A stretch of 64,000 nucleotides of DNA from Valencia hispanica (lineage: Eukaryota; Chordata; Actinopteri; Cyprinodontiformes; Valenciidae): NCBI GenBank assembly GCA_963556495.2, contig OY747710.1, positions 37,097,000 to 37,160,999 on the forward strand. Reading direction: 5' to 3'. Positions 24,263 to 32,750 of this stretch are shown piece after piece; position 1 is the stretch's first letter; every line of letters starts with the position of its first letter. A program made the position numbers and the translations under genes. The notes beneath the pieces are model-generated. The model searched no databases. It was given only the letters and a program-made list of their open reading frames with translations, and had not been told where the DNA came from.

Positions 24263-27200
24263 ATGTGATTCTCATGCTTTAAATATGTCCAGAAAAATAT
24301 TGTGTATGCTAAATTATCAGATATGTGGAAAGGCAGATTGTGAGTGTTATTTGCCCAAGGCAGAGTATTTTACTATGCCATTGAAATAAAATAGAGATTC
24401 ACAATGAAGTGTAGAAGACATTACATATAAATTAGAGAAAGTCTGACAGCTCTATTGTTAGTTCATAGTACAGAGAAAAGACTATATTATAGTGTAGATG
24501 TTTCATCTTAGTATTACTACAGTGTATTTGACACCCCTTAGGTATATTTTCACTGACAGCATTCCAGCCTTAAACATTACATATGTCACCTTTTGAAAGA
24601 TGACATATAACTATATTTGTTGTACCACTGGCTTTAGTCAACGAATAGAATAAATGGACTAAACTTTTATATGGCTTTTCTAATCATACTGACCACTCAA
24701 AGCACTTGTTTGAAGCCGGCCCAAGGCATAGATGGACTAATCCGCTGCTTAGGAACCCCAAAACCATCAGGGGTCTCCCATAAAGACTTGAATTTTAACA
24801 TAGATCTACATTTTTACATTTATTTATTGAGAAGATAAATATTAGTCAATTCAATTTCGACACTTTAAGCACAGATAATTCAAAACATTTTGAATTGATT
24901 AAATTGTTTGATTTAAAGGTATTTAAAAAATTATATTCACTGTTTAACTATTGTGTTATCATAGTTACTTCCACCCAGGAGGGTTATGTTTTTGCCAGGG
25001 TTTGTTTGTCTGTCTGTTGGCAATATAACTTAAAACTTTATTGGTGGATTTTGATGAACTATTCAGGAAATGTCGGCAATAGAACTAGGAAGAAGTGATT
25101 ATAATGTGGTGGTGAATTTTTTATCGAAAAACTGATTTTCGTGAATAACTACTCAAATAATAATTATATCACTGTGAATCCAGCTACTAAAGGCATGTTT
25201 TCAAAAGTTATGATTAGGTCTGTGCTCTCTGAGTGCTTTTCTAGTTATAATATGATACGGGTTTGATCTTTTCTTTGTGTTTGAGCTTGATCACAAATAC
25301 ATCTCTGCAAATAATTAACCAATTATCAAAGGTTGCTAAACTCGACCCCCTTTCTCTGAAACCACCTAATATGTATATAAACACTGTTAGAGGTGATGAT
25401 GCTCCTAACAGAAAGAGGGATCCTGAATCTCATTCTGCTTAGGGCCCCATACCACCTTGGGCCAGCCCAGCAGTCTTTGATTAGAGTCTCACTCACAAAC
25501 GTTCGTATACTCATGCACCGATTAGCAGAGCAGTAGGCAAAATTAGAGTTAAGTGCCTTGCTCAATTGTACATCGATAGGCACTGCCACCCCTAAAACAT
25601 AAACTTTCTTCTACATCTCTCAAGACTGATAATGTTGCACACTCCAGCATTATCTTTTGCTTTTAGCAACATAAACCTCCCACGAATTGAACCATAATTA
25701 GTTTAAAAAAAAGTTAAATGTAAAATATTTCACTATTTTTGATTTGACGCAAACGTTTGATCATGTACGTTAAAGTGTTTCCTGTTGACAGCAGGTTTCA
25801 ATTTTAATTTTTTTATTTAACTTTTATTTTACCAGGAAAGTACTCATTGAGATTAAAAGTCTCTTTTCCAAGGGAGACCTGGCCAAGATAGGCAGCAGCA
25901 AGCGTCACACATACTTACAGAAGTTACACAATTAAACACAGGTCACAACATAAAAAATAGTAATAAAAATTATTAAAGATGCAAGTAAAATGACAAGTAA
26001 TCTAAATGAAACAGTTACATGTTATGGAATTGGCCTCAGGAATTCTTACTTTTGACTTTAAAGCACTCCGTGACATTAACTCTGCAGCTTGTTCCAAGCC
26101 AAGGGTGGTAAGTGGATAAAAGTTCTTTTGCCAAGTTCAGTGCACGCAAATGGAACAGATAGCAACATGTAGTCTTGCAGACTAAGAGAATAGCGACCAG
26201 CATTTTTCATTTCAATAAGGGAACATATATAGGAAGGCAGTATTCTGAGTATTGCCTTATACATAAATCTAAATAAATACATTTACTTCCGACTAGTCAA
26301 CCTCTATCTTGAAATTTCCAAGATCACTGTAGCTGCTACAAGTTCTGTTTTGAAATGAAGTGGAGTAAATTAGTCGCACAGGCCAACCCCGAACGATAAC
26401 ATGTATAATGCCGTATTTCAGCAGTAGCAGTTGTACACGTCAATACCTAACATTACAGTAATGGTTTCCACAGTTGTTTTCTCTTTACCTGAAGGAACAG
26501 TCTAAACCTTGGATGTCAAAGTACTAAGCCAAACTCAGACAAATTATGGAGTAAAACAACGTTCACAGATGTTGGCAAACCTTTTACTGGTATCAAGCTA
26601 TATTAAGGGCAAAAAAGTGTTATGCCATATCCATCTTTTGATTTAAAGCTCTTTAGTTATAAATCAAAGAAAGAGTCAAAAGGACCAAGACGTTCTCTGG
26701 ATGTATGTAGCACAGAGGGCCGCACAACCCCCTGTCCCTTCTCATCTCATTCATCCTGAATATTTTCCCCAGAGTCTTGGGAATAATCAAGAGACAAATG
26801 TAAGATGGGCCTTTTGTGTGTTTTTATTTATTTTTATCAGCAGTTGTTTTTGCATATGAGCTATTTCAAAGATGCTCTTTTTGCCCAGTCAGTCTCTTAT
26901 TGCTATATCATGAACACCGACCTTAACCAAAATATATGAGGCCTGCAGTGCTTTAGATATCGTTCTGGGGTTTGTTGTGACCTCCTGGAGTCGTCATTCA
27001 GGTGCTCTTCGAGTATTTTGGTTTACAGGCCATTTCTGAGAAGGTTCCTTACTATACTTTCACTTCACTGCATAATGAAGCTGAACATCACTCCCTCAAG
27101 TGTAACCTCAAGCCAAATCCGAAAATCAATTCTCAACCTCTGCTTTGAGATTTGCAGCAACAGATGTGTCTAATCAGCGCCACCTGCAACGTCATACGTG

Positions 27201-30200
27201 CTGAAACAGCAAAAAATACTTTCCCAATTTTATAGGTTAGTTGACCTACCTGAGCTAATTCTCCATCCCTAATGATGTTTACAAATGTACAGCAGTGCAT
27301 CATGGCAGGTAAAGTAAAAAGGTCCTCGAAAGTTTGGTCTTCCTCCCTTAGCATCACATGCCTTGTAAACTTGGTGTGTTTCTCAATTCAGGCTCTAGAT
27401 GCTTTAGCTGGCAGTTCCTCATAGATCATAGACACTTTGTTTGAAATATCTTGACTGTCTTTACAAGAGCTGTCTACTGACCCACATGCGTTCCTGCTAA
27501 GCTGCTCATACACAGGATTTCACCGCAGCTAAACCTCAGCTAGACTGCCTGCATCTCTGTAGCGCACCAAGCGCACCAAGCTCGTCTATGCTGAATCATG
27601 AAAAAAAGAGAAGAAACACTTAAGCAATAGTGTTAGATATGTAGTTATATGGAAAAAAATTAAGACACAGCTAAAGATATTTGCTTCTTTATCAAGAATT
27701 GTAAAGAACACTGTTGCAATGCAGAACAAATTTTAGACTTGATTTGGCAATAAAGAACAACGTATCGTATCGTATGTTTGATTTATCTGTGGAAACTAAA
27801 GTTATTTAACTAGATTAAACAACAATAATTACCTTATTTTATCCATTAGACTTTCTGTCTGAGGAAAAAAGTTAGGACTCCCTTACCACATAATTGCTAA
27901 TTGTAGCTGCTTTACCAAAAACAACTTCAGTGAGGTACTTGTCGTGATATACTGGTGTGATGAAAGTCTGTCCCTTTCCTTAGTTTCTGCTCTGAGATGT
28001 TTAATATGTTTCGTGCATGTACATCACGTTTCAGGTCACCCGACAGCATCTCAATGAGATCAAGATCTGGGTTTTGACTCAGCCCAGCACTCATAATTTG
28101 GGTCAATGTCATGTTGCAGGTTCTTATGCTGGTTCATTTTTTTTTTTTTTTACAGATCGGCTTACATTTTTTAAAACCATGTTCTGGTATGTGGCTGCAC
28201 GGTGGCACAGTTGGTAGCACTGTTGCCTTGCAGCAAGAAGGGTTTGAATCCCCGCCTGGGGTCTTTCTGCATGGAGTTTGCATGTTCTCCCTGTGCATGC
28301 ATGGGTTCCCTCCGGGTACTCCGGCTTCACAGTCCAAAAACATAACTGTTAGGTTGATTGGCCTCTCTAAATTGCCCTTACTGTAGGTATGAGTGTGCGC
28401 GTGCATGGTTGTTTGTCCTGTGTGTCTCTCTGTTGCCCTGCGATGGAATGGCGACCAGTCGAGGGTGTACCCTCAACACCCTCGAGGATGTGCCCACATC
28501 AACCCTGCAGTGGATGGACGGGTATAGATAATGGATGGGCTGTTCTGATATGATAGAATTCATGGTGGACTATGTGATGGCAAACTGGCTAGGTCCTGCT
28601 GCAGCAAAACATCCTCAAACCATGACACTCTCACCTCCATTTTGTTTATGGCAAACATGTCATGTGACCTGTTATCCATATATTTAAGTTCTAGTGTATT
28701 CTTCAACAGAAATCGTATTTTTTTTATATTTTAGAAATACTTTGTGATTTTTTTCTTCTACCTTATGGTTGATCTATACTACTTGAATCATTCGGCATTG
28801 TTAAAATTCATTTTAAATGTCCTCATGTCCAAATGTGGACACACAGGCTGTGTTAGTTTTTCATATGAGTTTAACTGTCTTCTAGATTCTATCATGCAAA
28901 CATCACTGATGACTCACACACTCGTTGCACCCAGAGCTTAATTTTTCTTGTAGGCATCATCATCACACACCGGAAGTTTGTGACTTGGGCTCTGTCTGCT
29001 GCTTAGTAATCCTGGCCTGCTAACTGAGTGGTCATTGACTCTCCTCTGACTCCTATCCCCCTTTTTGTCCCTCCTGTGCTCTCTACTCTTTCCCCAAATA
29101 ATCCCTCCATCCTCCCTGATGTCTCTCAAAGTGTTCGATATCTGCTTCCTTGGAGGAAGTTTGCGGGGATCTTAAATCAACTGTTTATTGGTCAGTGGAA
29201 AGGTTAGATGGTTGCTCCATTCATTAAGAATGAAGGTCATGTTGCTATGCCATCTACAGTGCAAACTCACATGGGTGAAGAGATGTTTTCAAAGACACCT
29301 GAATAGGTTCAGACTAAAAACACATTTCATTTTATTTGTGTTGGACAGTGCTCGCTTGATGAGTGACTTATGAATTGTCTCCTGCACAGAATACAGCCAG
29401 CATAGTCTGTTCTTCAGGAAAAATATCAGAAACCAAGGTTTTGTCTAAATGACCTTCCTGTCTGAATCCTGCCAACCCTGTTCAGAAGGAGAGTTTAGTG
29501 CTGGTAAGAGGAAATAGACAGTTCCGGGCACAATCTTTGTCCTGAAACATTTAAGGGTAAAAAGAAGTTTATCATCTGAATGTTAAATACTTGTACCTGC
29601 GAGACAATTTATACCCCTGGAACTTTTTAACGTTTTGTCAATTTCAGCCATTAATCCATTTAATTTGGATTTTATGTGATAGTGCTTCACACAGTGGCAC
29701 ATATTAGTGCAGCATAGAGTAGACTTGCATTTGTTCTTATTAGAAACACAGCAGACAAGGCAGGGAGATGATTATTGAGAACATAATCATCTCCCTGCCT
29801 TGAACACCTTATCTAGCTGTTCAATCTATGGTTTCATAATGGAAACAAGTGGTGGTGAACTTCTGAAATCCAATGCTGGAAGAAAGCAATAAGAAGTCCT
29901 GTAAGAAATAGGGGCTACAGCAAACATGTGGATGGACACCCTTGAACCACTTTCACTGTGTTTCAACTTGGTGGTGGAAGCATTATGCTGTAGAGATGCC
30001 TTTCTTCTGCAGGGACAGGGGAGCTGGTCATAGCTTTTGAGAAGATCCTAAATATAGGATAATCCAGGAGGAACTCATACGGTGGGCTCCAAGAGACTTG
30101 AGACCAAAGTAGACCAATATAGATTCACATGTTAAAACTGCTCTGTCAAAGGTCTGGAACTAAATGTGACGAAGAATTGTGTTTTGTCTCCCAGAATCCC

Positions 30201-31587
30201 AGAAGACAAAATAACAATCCATTTAAAGTTCGTGTTTGTAACATGACGACATTTGGAATATATGAAATGAGATACGACTACTTTTGCACTTTTGGCACTG
30301 CATTGAAGGTCAATATAGAAAGATTTAAAACAAAGAACTCTCCTCAGTGCAAATTGGATCTCTAATATCAAATCAACAGTCCCAGATGGCATGGATAAAA
30401 ACATCACTCCAGAGCTCTGTTACTGCAGATCACAGACTGTTTTAAGATATTCTGACAAGTGATGCATTGAATATTCCAGTTATCACTGCTCCCCTCTAAC
30501 AGGGTCAGTCACAGAGCCCATCTGGAGACCTTCGGTGATGGAGTGTGTGTGGGCAGAACAGAAAGAAACATGATTTATTTTATACTAATTTCAGAGTGTC
30601 ATGTGGGGATGGTTGAGGGAGACCTGGTCATAGCCCAAGAAATGAGACATGATCTTGGACTTCAGGGAGATAGACGGGAGAACAAATACCAGGAGAGCCT
30701 GCATGGAACATCTCCTCACTCCTACTCTCAGCTTTGCATGAACAATTAGGAGACAAGTTCAGATTATGACTGCAGCCAACATCAGAGAACCCCCCCCCCC
30801 CACAACTACATTTGGAACAATTATATAAATACAGAAAACTCATCGGATCTCTAAATATGGGAACATAAAGACGTCAGCCTATTCAGCTCTGATACCTGGA
30901 CTGGACAAACTTTATGCCTGAAATCTGCTGCGCTGACCGCTAGAGAGCGACGCAGAAAGCTCAGTTCCGCTTAAAGCGGCAGCTCTGGACTGCAAGTGGG
31001 CCCACACTTATTTAATCAATTCAATTAAGTTCAATCACAATAAAAAAGATGATGCGATAGAAAGTCATGCAAGAAAAAACAAAACTATCTCCAAACGATA
31101 CATTTCTATAAAAAAATATTTAGCGAAGGTAAACGCTCGAGCCAGGGCTGCAGATGGATTTAGGAAATACAGTTATAGTGTATAATATTATTATAAACCT
31201 AAATAATAAACGCTGATCATTTGGACCTGGAAAAGCAGCTGAAACAAAAATACAACGAATAACACAAGCTTGGTTACATTTGCGAAGAAGTAAAACAACT
31301 GTCTAATGTGGGAAATGTACCTGGATTTCTAAGACTTAGAAACTGAAAAATCTCAATTTGAGCTGCCTGCAATTAAGTCCATTTATTAATTAATTTCCAT
31401 AAATGAATAAATAAAAATATTTTTATTTTTTCCAACCTTATTTTGGCCTTCCTGTTAAAACTTCAGACAACATGCTGATCTACTCACCTTTGTGCTGCCG
31501 GTGTCTGGAGCTGCTGTGCGGCTGACAACCAATGTAATCCATGCAGTTCCAGATGATCAGAACAAAGGAGATCAATTGTAAGTGCAT
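13489..31587 (-). CDS. rspo3: R-spondin 3, six coding exons, three furin-like repeats
   Basis: The spliced CDS is join(13489-13700, 21379-21564, 22356-22502, 22613-22756, 23771-23965, 31488-31587) on the complement: 984 nt, 327 residues. All introns are phase 1 with GT-AG ends. RSPO3 is a secreted Wnt amplifier: it bridges LGR4-6 to ZNRF3/RNF43 and so protects Frizzled/LRP6. In order: signal peptide (1-21), FU1 (about 41-97, with the [11 protein letters not shown] segment whose Arg and Gln contact ZNRF3/RNF43), FU2 (100-146, CFNKNFC with both LGR-contact Phe), a third FU repeat (148-194), a thrombospondin type 1 repeat (198-257, WSDWSPC), and a basic heparin-binding tail (258-327). Mammalian RSPO3 is about 272 residues with two FU repeats; the additional exon accounts for most of the difference. 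The neighbour rnf146 and its orientation match mammals and support rspo3 over other R-spondins. Confidence 0.95.
14463..14476 (+). promoter_or_regulatory. CTCF-like motif in rspo3 intron 5
   Basis: CCACTAGGTGTCAG matches the CTCF core CCASYAGRKGGCRS except for T at the second G of GGC. No occupancy is known. Confidence 0.35.
15164..15200. repeat. GGAT microsatellite
   Basis: Two blocks of tandem GGAT/GATG units are separated by a few bases (15164-15175 and 15179-15200). The type often marks fish SINE/LINE tails, but no element body is recognisable next to it. Confidence 0.6.
16030..16240 (+). mobile_element. LINE ORF 3'-end remnant
   Basis: The plus-strand translation at 16130-16210 gives [20 protein letters not shown] followed by LTWKHLRM. 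This resembles the extreme C-terminus of fish LINE reverse-transcriptase proteins (pattern R-G-R-P-x-x-R-W-x-D-Y-I-x-x-L-A-W-E-R-L). It is short and decayed. It lies in rspo3 intron 5. Confidence 0.45.
17791..19299 (-). mobile_element. Tc1-like transposon with long inverted repeats
   Basis: TA dinucleotides flank both ends (17789-17790, 19300-19301). Terminal repeats of about 200 bp pair: 'gtatttgtataatggtgcag' on the left (17949-17968) and 'ctgcaccattatacaaat' on the right (19187-19204). The length (1.5 kb) and structure fit the IR/DR Tc1 group. It lies in rspo3 intron 5. Confidence 0.85.
18010..19005 (-). pseudogene. Tc1-like transposase pseudogene
   Basis: The start codon at 19005 opens [20 protein letters not shown], the usual N-terminal helix-turn-helix of Tc1 transposases, soon followed by frameshifts and stops. 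Downstream, decayed versions of the catalytic-domain text are seen antisense at 18530-18600 (FGINAT / WSDET region) and 18190-18240 (LNPIEN region). No functional protein is possible. Confidence 0.75.
19302..20620 (-). other. rspo3 intron 5, no gene recognised
   Basis: Non-coding intron sequence; I see no named element. An A-rich, GA-rich stretch runs from 19740 to 19900. Confidence 0.4.
20625..20711. repeat. CA microsatellite
   Basis: A nearly continuous (CA)n of about 85 bp with interruptions (ATAC, CCCC, GCACGC). It lies in rspo3 intron 5. Confidence 0.95.
21379..21564 (-). CDS. rspo3: rspo3 exon 5: thrombospondin type 1 repeat
   Basis: CTGCTAG acceptor, CCAG|GTAAAT donor. It encodes residues 196-257 with [20 protein letters not shown], the TSP1 repeat that aids proteoglycan binding, and ends in the KKKRCPG junction. 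The length (186 nt) is divisible by 3. Confidence 0.93.
21580..22220 (-). mobile_element. Tc1/mariner fossil in rspo3 intron 4
   Basis: It contains 'tattgcatggattttaaagg', 'tatttagctccacccctctcc' and 'ccctcagcatgatggcgccaccacc', the antisense of the common fish Tc1 GGGSIM motif. No intact frame or exact ends. Confidence 0.55.
22356..22502 (-). CDS. rspo3: rspo3 exon 4: extra third furin-like repeat
   Basis: CCTACAG acceptor, CAAG|GTGAGT donor, 147 nt, phase 1 at both ends, so it can be included or skipped without a frameshift. It encodes residues 147-195: [20 protein letters not shown], then [12 protein letters not shown] and MECTPQ. All eight cysteines align with FU2 of exon 3, at roughly 45% identity by eye. 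The FU2 residues CFNKNFC that supply two LGR-contact Phe are CVNSDTC here, so LGR binding by this repeat is unlikely (inference). Mammalian RSPO3 passes directly from FU2 to TSP1, so this exon is additional. Confidence 0.9.
22613..22756 (-). CDS. rspo3: rspo3 exon 3: furin-like repeat 2
   Basis: TTTATCAG acceptor, CCCA|GTGAGT donor, 144 nt, phase 1 on both sides. It encodes residues 99-146, [20 protein letters not shown] then [13 protein letters not shown], closely like mammalian FU2 including the CFNKNFC and [11 protein letters not shown] segments. The two Phe of CFNKNFC are the known LGR-contact positions. Confidence 0.94.
22983..23620 (-). mobile_element. Tc1/mariner fossil in rspo3 intron 2
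   Basis: The left end after TA (22981-22982) reads CAGTATCTTTCAAAAGTATT, and the right end has 'gtgtgacaaaatgtaaaaaa'. Antisense 'ggatggtgctgccaccaccatg' (23337-23358) is the GGGS region. It is degraded. Confidence 0.55.
23771..23965 (-). CDS. rspo3: rspo3 exon 2: furin-like repeat 1
   Basis: GTCTACAG acceptor, ACAA|GTGAGT donor, 195 nt, phase 1. It encodes residues 34-98: [20 protein letters not shown], then [12 protein letters not shown] and CPPGFYGTR, nearly the mammalian RSPO3 FU1. The Arg of LER and Gln of KQI are the family's ZNRF3/RNF43-contact residues. Confidence 0.95.
24200..24265. repeat. AT/GT compound microsatellite
   Basis: (AT)n blocks are split by CGGGCTGACAGTGT and followed by (GT)n. 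The preceding GCTGACATATAT and GCTGACAGTGTATATAT form a short imperfect direct repeat. Confidence 0.85.
24960..25130 (+). repeat. Interspersed fish repeat ('gaggGTTATGTTTTTGCC' type)
   Basis: The text 'gagggttatgtttttgccag' followed by 'gtttgtctgtctgttgg' and 'gattttgatgaactattcag' matches a very common dispersed repeat of fish genomes whose class I cannot name. No ends are visible. Confidence 0.45.
25440..25600. repeat. Possible SINE/LINE 3' fragment
   Basis: 'ttaagtgccttgctcaattgtacatcgatagg' resembles the frequent fish motif of type AGTGTCTTGCCCAAGGACAC. A partner part 'tggcttttctaatcatactgaccactcaaagc' sits at 24671-24702, so one element may have been split by later insertions (inference). 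Confidence 0.3.
25808..26290 (-). mobile_element. LINE 3' end (minus), RT C-terminus and UTR
   Basis: The minus-strand frame 26076-26282 gives [20 protein letters not shown] followed by WNKLQS, the conserved extreme C-terminus of fish LINE reverse-transcriptase proteins. Its 3' side (25808-25900) has the familiar 'ggtctcccttggaaaagag' segment and ends in 'taaaataaaagttaaataaa'. It is 5'-truncated and dead. Confidence 0.65.
26291..27640 (-). other. rspo3 intron 1, no element recognised
   Basis: AT-rich non-coding sequence. A small tandem repeat 'gcgcaccaa' is at 27562-27579. Confidence 0.35.
27640..27776 (+). mobile_element. LINE/SINE tail with (CGTAT)n
   Basis: 'gatttggcaataaagaacaa' is followed by CGTATCGTATCGTAT (27761-27775), the shape of a fish non-LTR element's 3' end with its short tandem tail. 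The body is eroded. Confidence 0.45.
28010..28720 (-). mobile_element. Tc1 fossil interrupted by a SINE
   Basis: Antisense transposase text appears before ('caatgagatcaagatctggg', 'gtcaatgtcatgttgcaggt') and after ('gcagcaaaacatcctcaaac', 'gacactctcacctccat') the SINE at 28193-28539, so the SINE landed in an existing Tc1 copy. Confidence 0.5.
28193..28539 (+). mobile_element. tRNA-like SINE, full-length type
   Basis: The head starts GGCTGCACGGTGGCACAG. The pol III A-box-like TGGCACAGTTGG is at 28203-28214 and the B-box GGTTTGAATCC at 28241-28251. There follow 'catggagtttgcatgttctc' and 'tccaaaaacataactgttag', characteristic of a very abundant teleost repeat, and a tail with GGATGG units. No clear target duplication was found. 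Confidence 0.75.
29590..30160 (+). mobile_element. Tc1/mariner fossil (plus-strand transposase)
   Basis: Sense-orientation text 'aacttggtggtggaagcatt', then 'atgctg' and 'ctgcagggacaggggagctgg', corresponds to the transposase region GGGSIMLW...G.G. The left end has 'ccctggaactttttaacgttt' and 'gattttatgtgatag'. There is no intact frame. Confidence 0.55.
29756..29802. repeat. Perfect 20-bp inverted repeat (hairpin)
   Basis: The arms CAAGGCAGGGAGATGATTAT (29756-29775) and its exact complement (29783-29802) are separated by TGAGAAC. It lies in rspo3 intron 1 inside a Tc1 fossil. Confidence 0.9.
30161..31487 (-). other. rspo3 intron 1, promoter-proximal part
   Basis: Non-coding. A C run lies at 30790-30801, and 30930-31000 is somewhat GC-richer and holds the CTCF-like motif. 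I see no element with clear ends. Confidence 0.35.
30937..30949 (+). promoter_or_regulatory. CTCF-like motif near rspo3 start
   Basis: CCGCTAGAGAGCG matches the CTCF core with A for G at one position of the GGC block. It is 0.54 kb inside intron 1 from the exon 1 donor. Confidence 0.35.
31488..31587 (-). CDS. rspo3: rspo3 exon 1: signal peptide
   Basis: ATG at 31587. It encodes [20 protein letters not shown] then [13 protein letters not shown] and ends in an AAAG|GTGAGT donor with one leftover base (phase 1). Start, length and pattern (MHL.LIS...I.....YIG.Q) match the mammalian RSPO3 signal peptide, which identifies the paralogue. Confidence 0.93.
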
Positions 31588-32198
31588 AGTAGCCCAGAGA
31601 TTAGTCTCGTAAAGCCAAAGTCAATGTTCACAAAAACACGTTGGTGTTTTTTTGGTTTGTTTTTTAATGTTTTCCTCCGCCTAAAGGAGGTTGAAGTCGG
31701 AGCGCGGACAACTCCTAAACGCAGCAGGACGCAGCCCAGCTGTGTGGTGTTATGTGGTGGTTGTAGCGTACCGTGGCCCAATGATGCCTGGGCCGTTTAG
31801 ACTGTAACATCCTGGATAGAGTCCACATATATGCCGAGAAAACCAGTCCTCGTTAGAGGTCCGTTATCCTTTTAGAAATGGGGAACATTTCCTTAAAAAA
31901 AAAAAGAAAAAAAAAAGAAAACACCAAACGCGCTAAAAGAAACACTCCAACTTCATCTGTTGCGCACAAACGAAAAAGAAAGCTGAATTAAATGTCCGTT
32001 TGTGCGTAAAAAAAATTAATAGAAATATTTAGAAGGCTTTAGTGGAATACTGAAGAAGCCTGAAAAGTTAAATCCATTTGTCCAAACTCCAAATGAGTGT
32101 ACCCTTTCCTCTCCTTTGGGAAGAGATGCGCCGTGCGTCCCGGTGTGTGTGGACACGTTACTGCGCCAGGCGCGCTTATTCAGCTCAGCATCAGCTGG

Positions 32199-32200
<2 letters not shown>

Positions 32201-32289
<89 letters not shown>
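32201..32289. repeat. CA microsatellite, 89 bp
   Basis: Uninterrupted (CA)44 beginning 614 bp upstream of the rspo3 start codon. Confidence 0.97.
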
Positions 32290-32292
<3 letters not shown>

Positions 32293-32522
32293 CACAGGCA
32301 CAGAGATAGATAAAGTAAAACAAACAAACAAAACAAAAAAACTCAATCAGTATGAGGAATCACTAGACTGATATTCCAGCAGTGTTCCGCAGGTCTTGTT
32401 GTAAAACCGACACCTCCTCGTGCTGCTTCACCGTGTCTGAACCAAAGTAAATCTCCGCACTTTCAGCGCGTTTCTGCTTTGCGTGCAGGACCCATTCACT
32501 CCGTTGATGACTTCAGCCTTGT

Positions 32523-32649
<127 letters not shown>

Positions 32650-32750
32650 GGGCCCTAAAGTTTATTTAGAGGGCACGATCCCCCCGCGTCAGTGAGAGAT
32701 AAAGAGAGAGGGAGACGCACTGAATCGATTCAGACGCGCACTCAGCTTTC

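Larger units (their letters stand above)
23966..31487 (-). other. rspo3 intron 1
   Basis: This 7.5-kb intron contains an AT/GT microsatellite, several LINE and SINE copies, Tc1 fossils, a perfect hairpin at 29756-29802 and a CTCF-like motif near its start (30937-30949). I see no coding exon. Confidence 0.8.
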
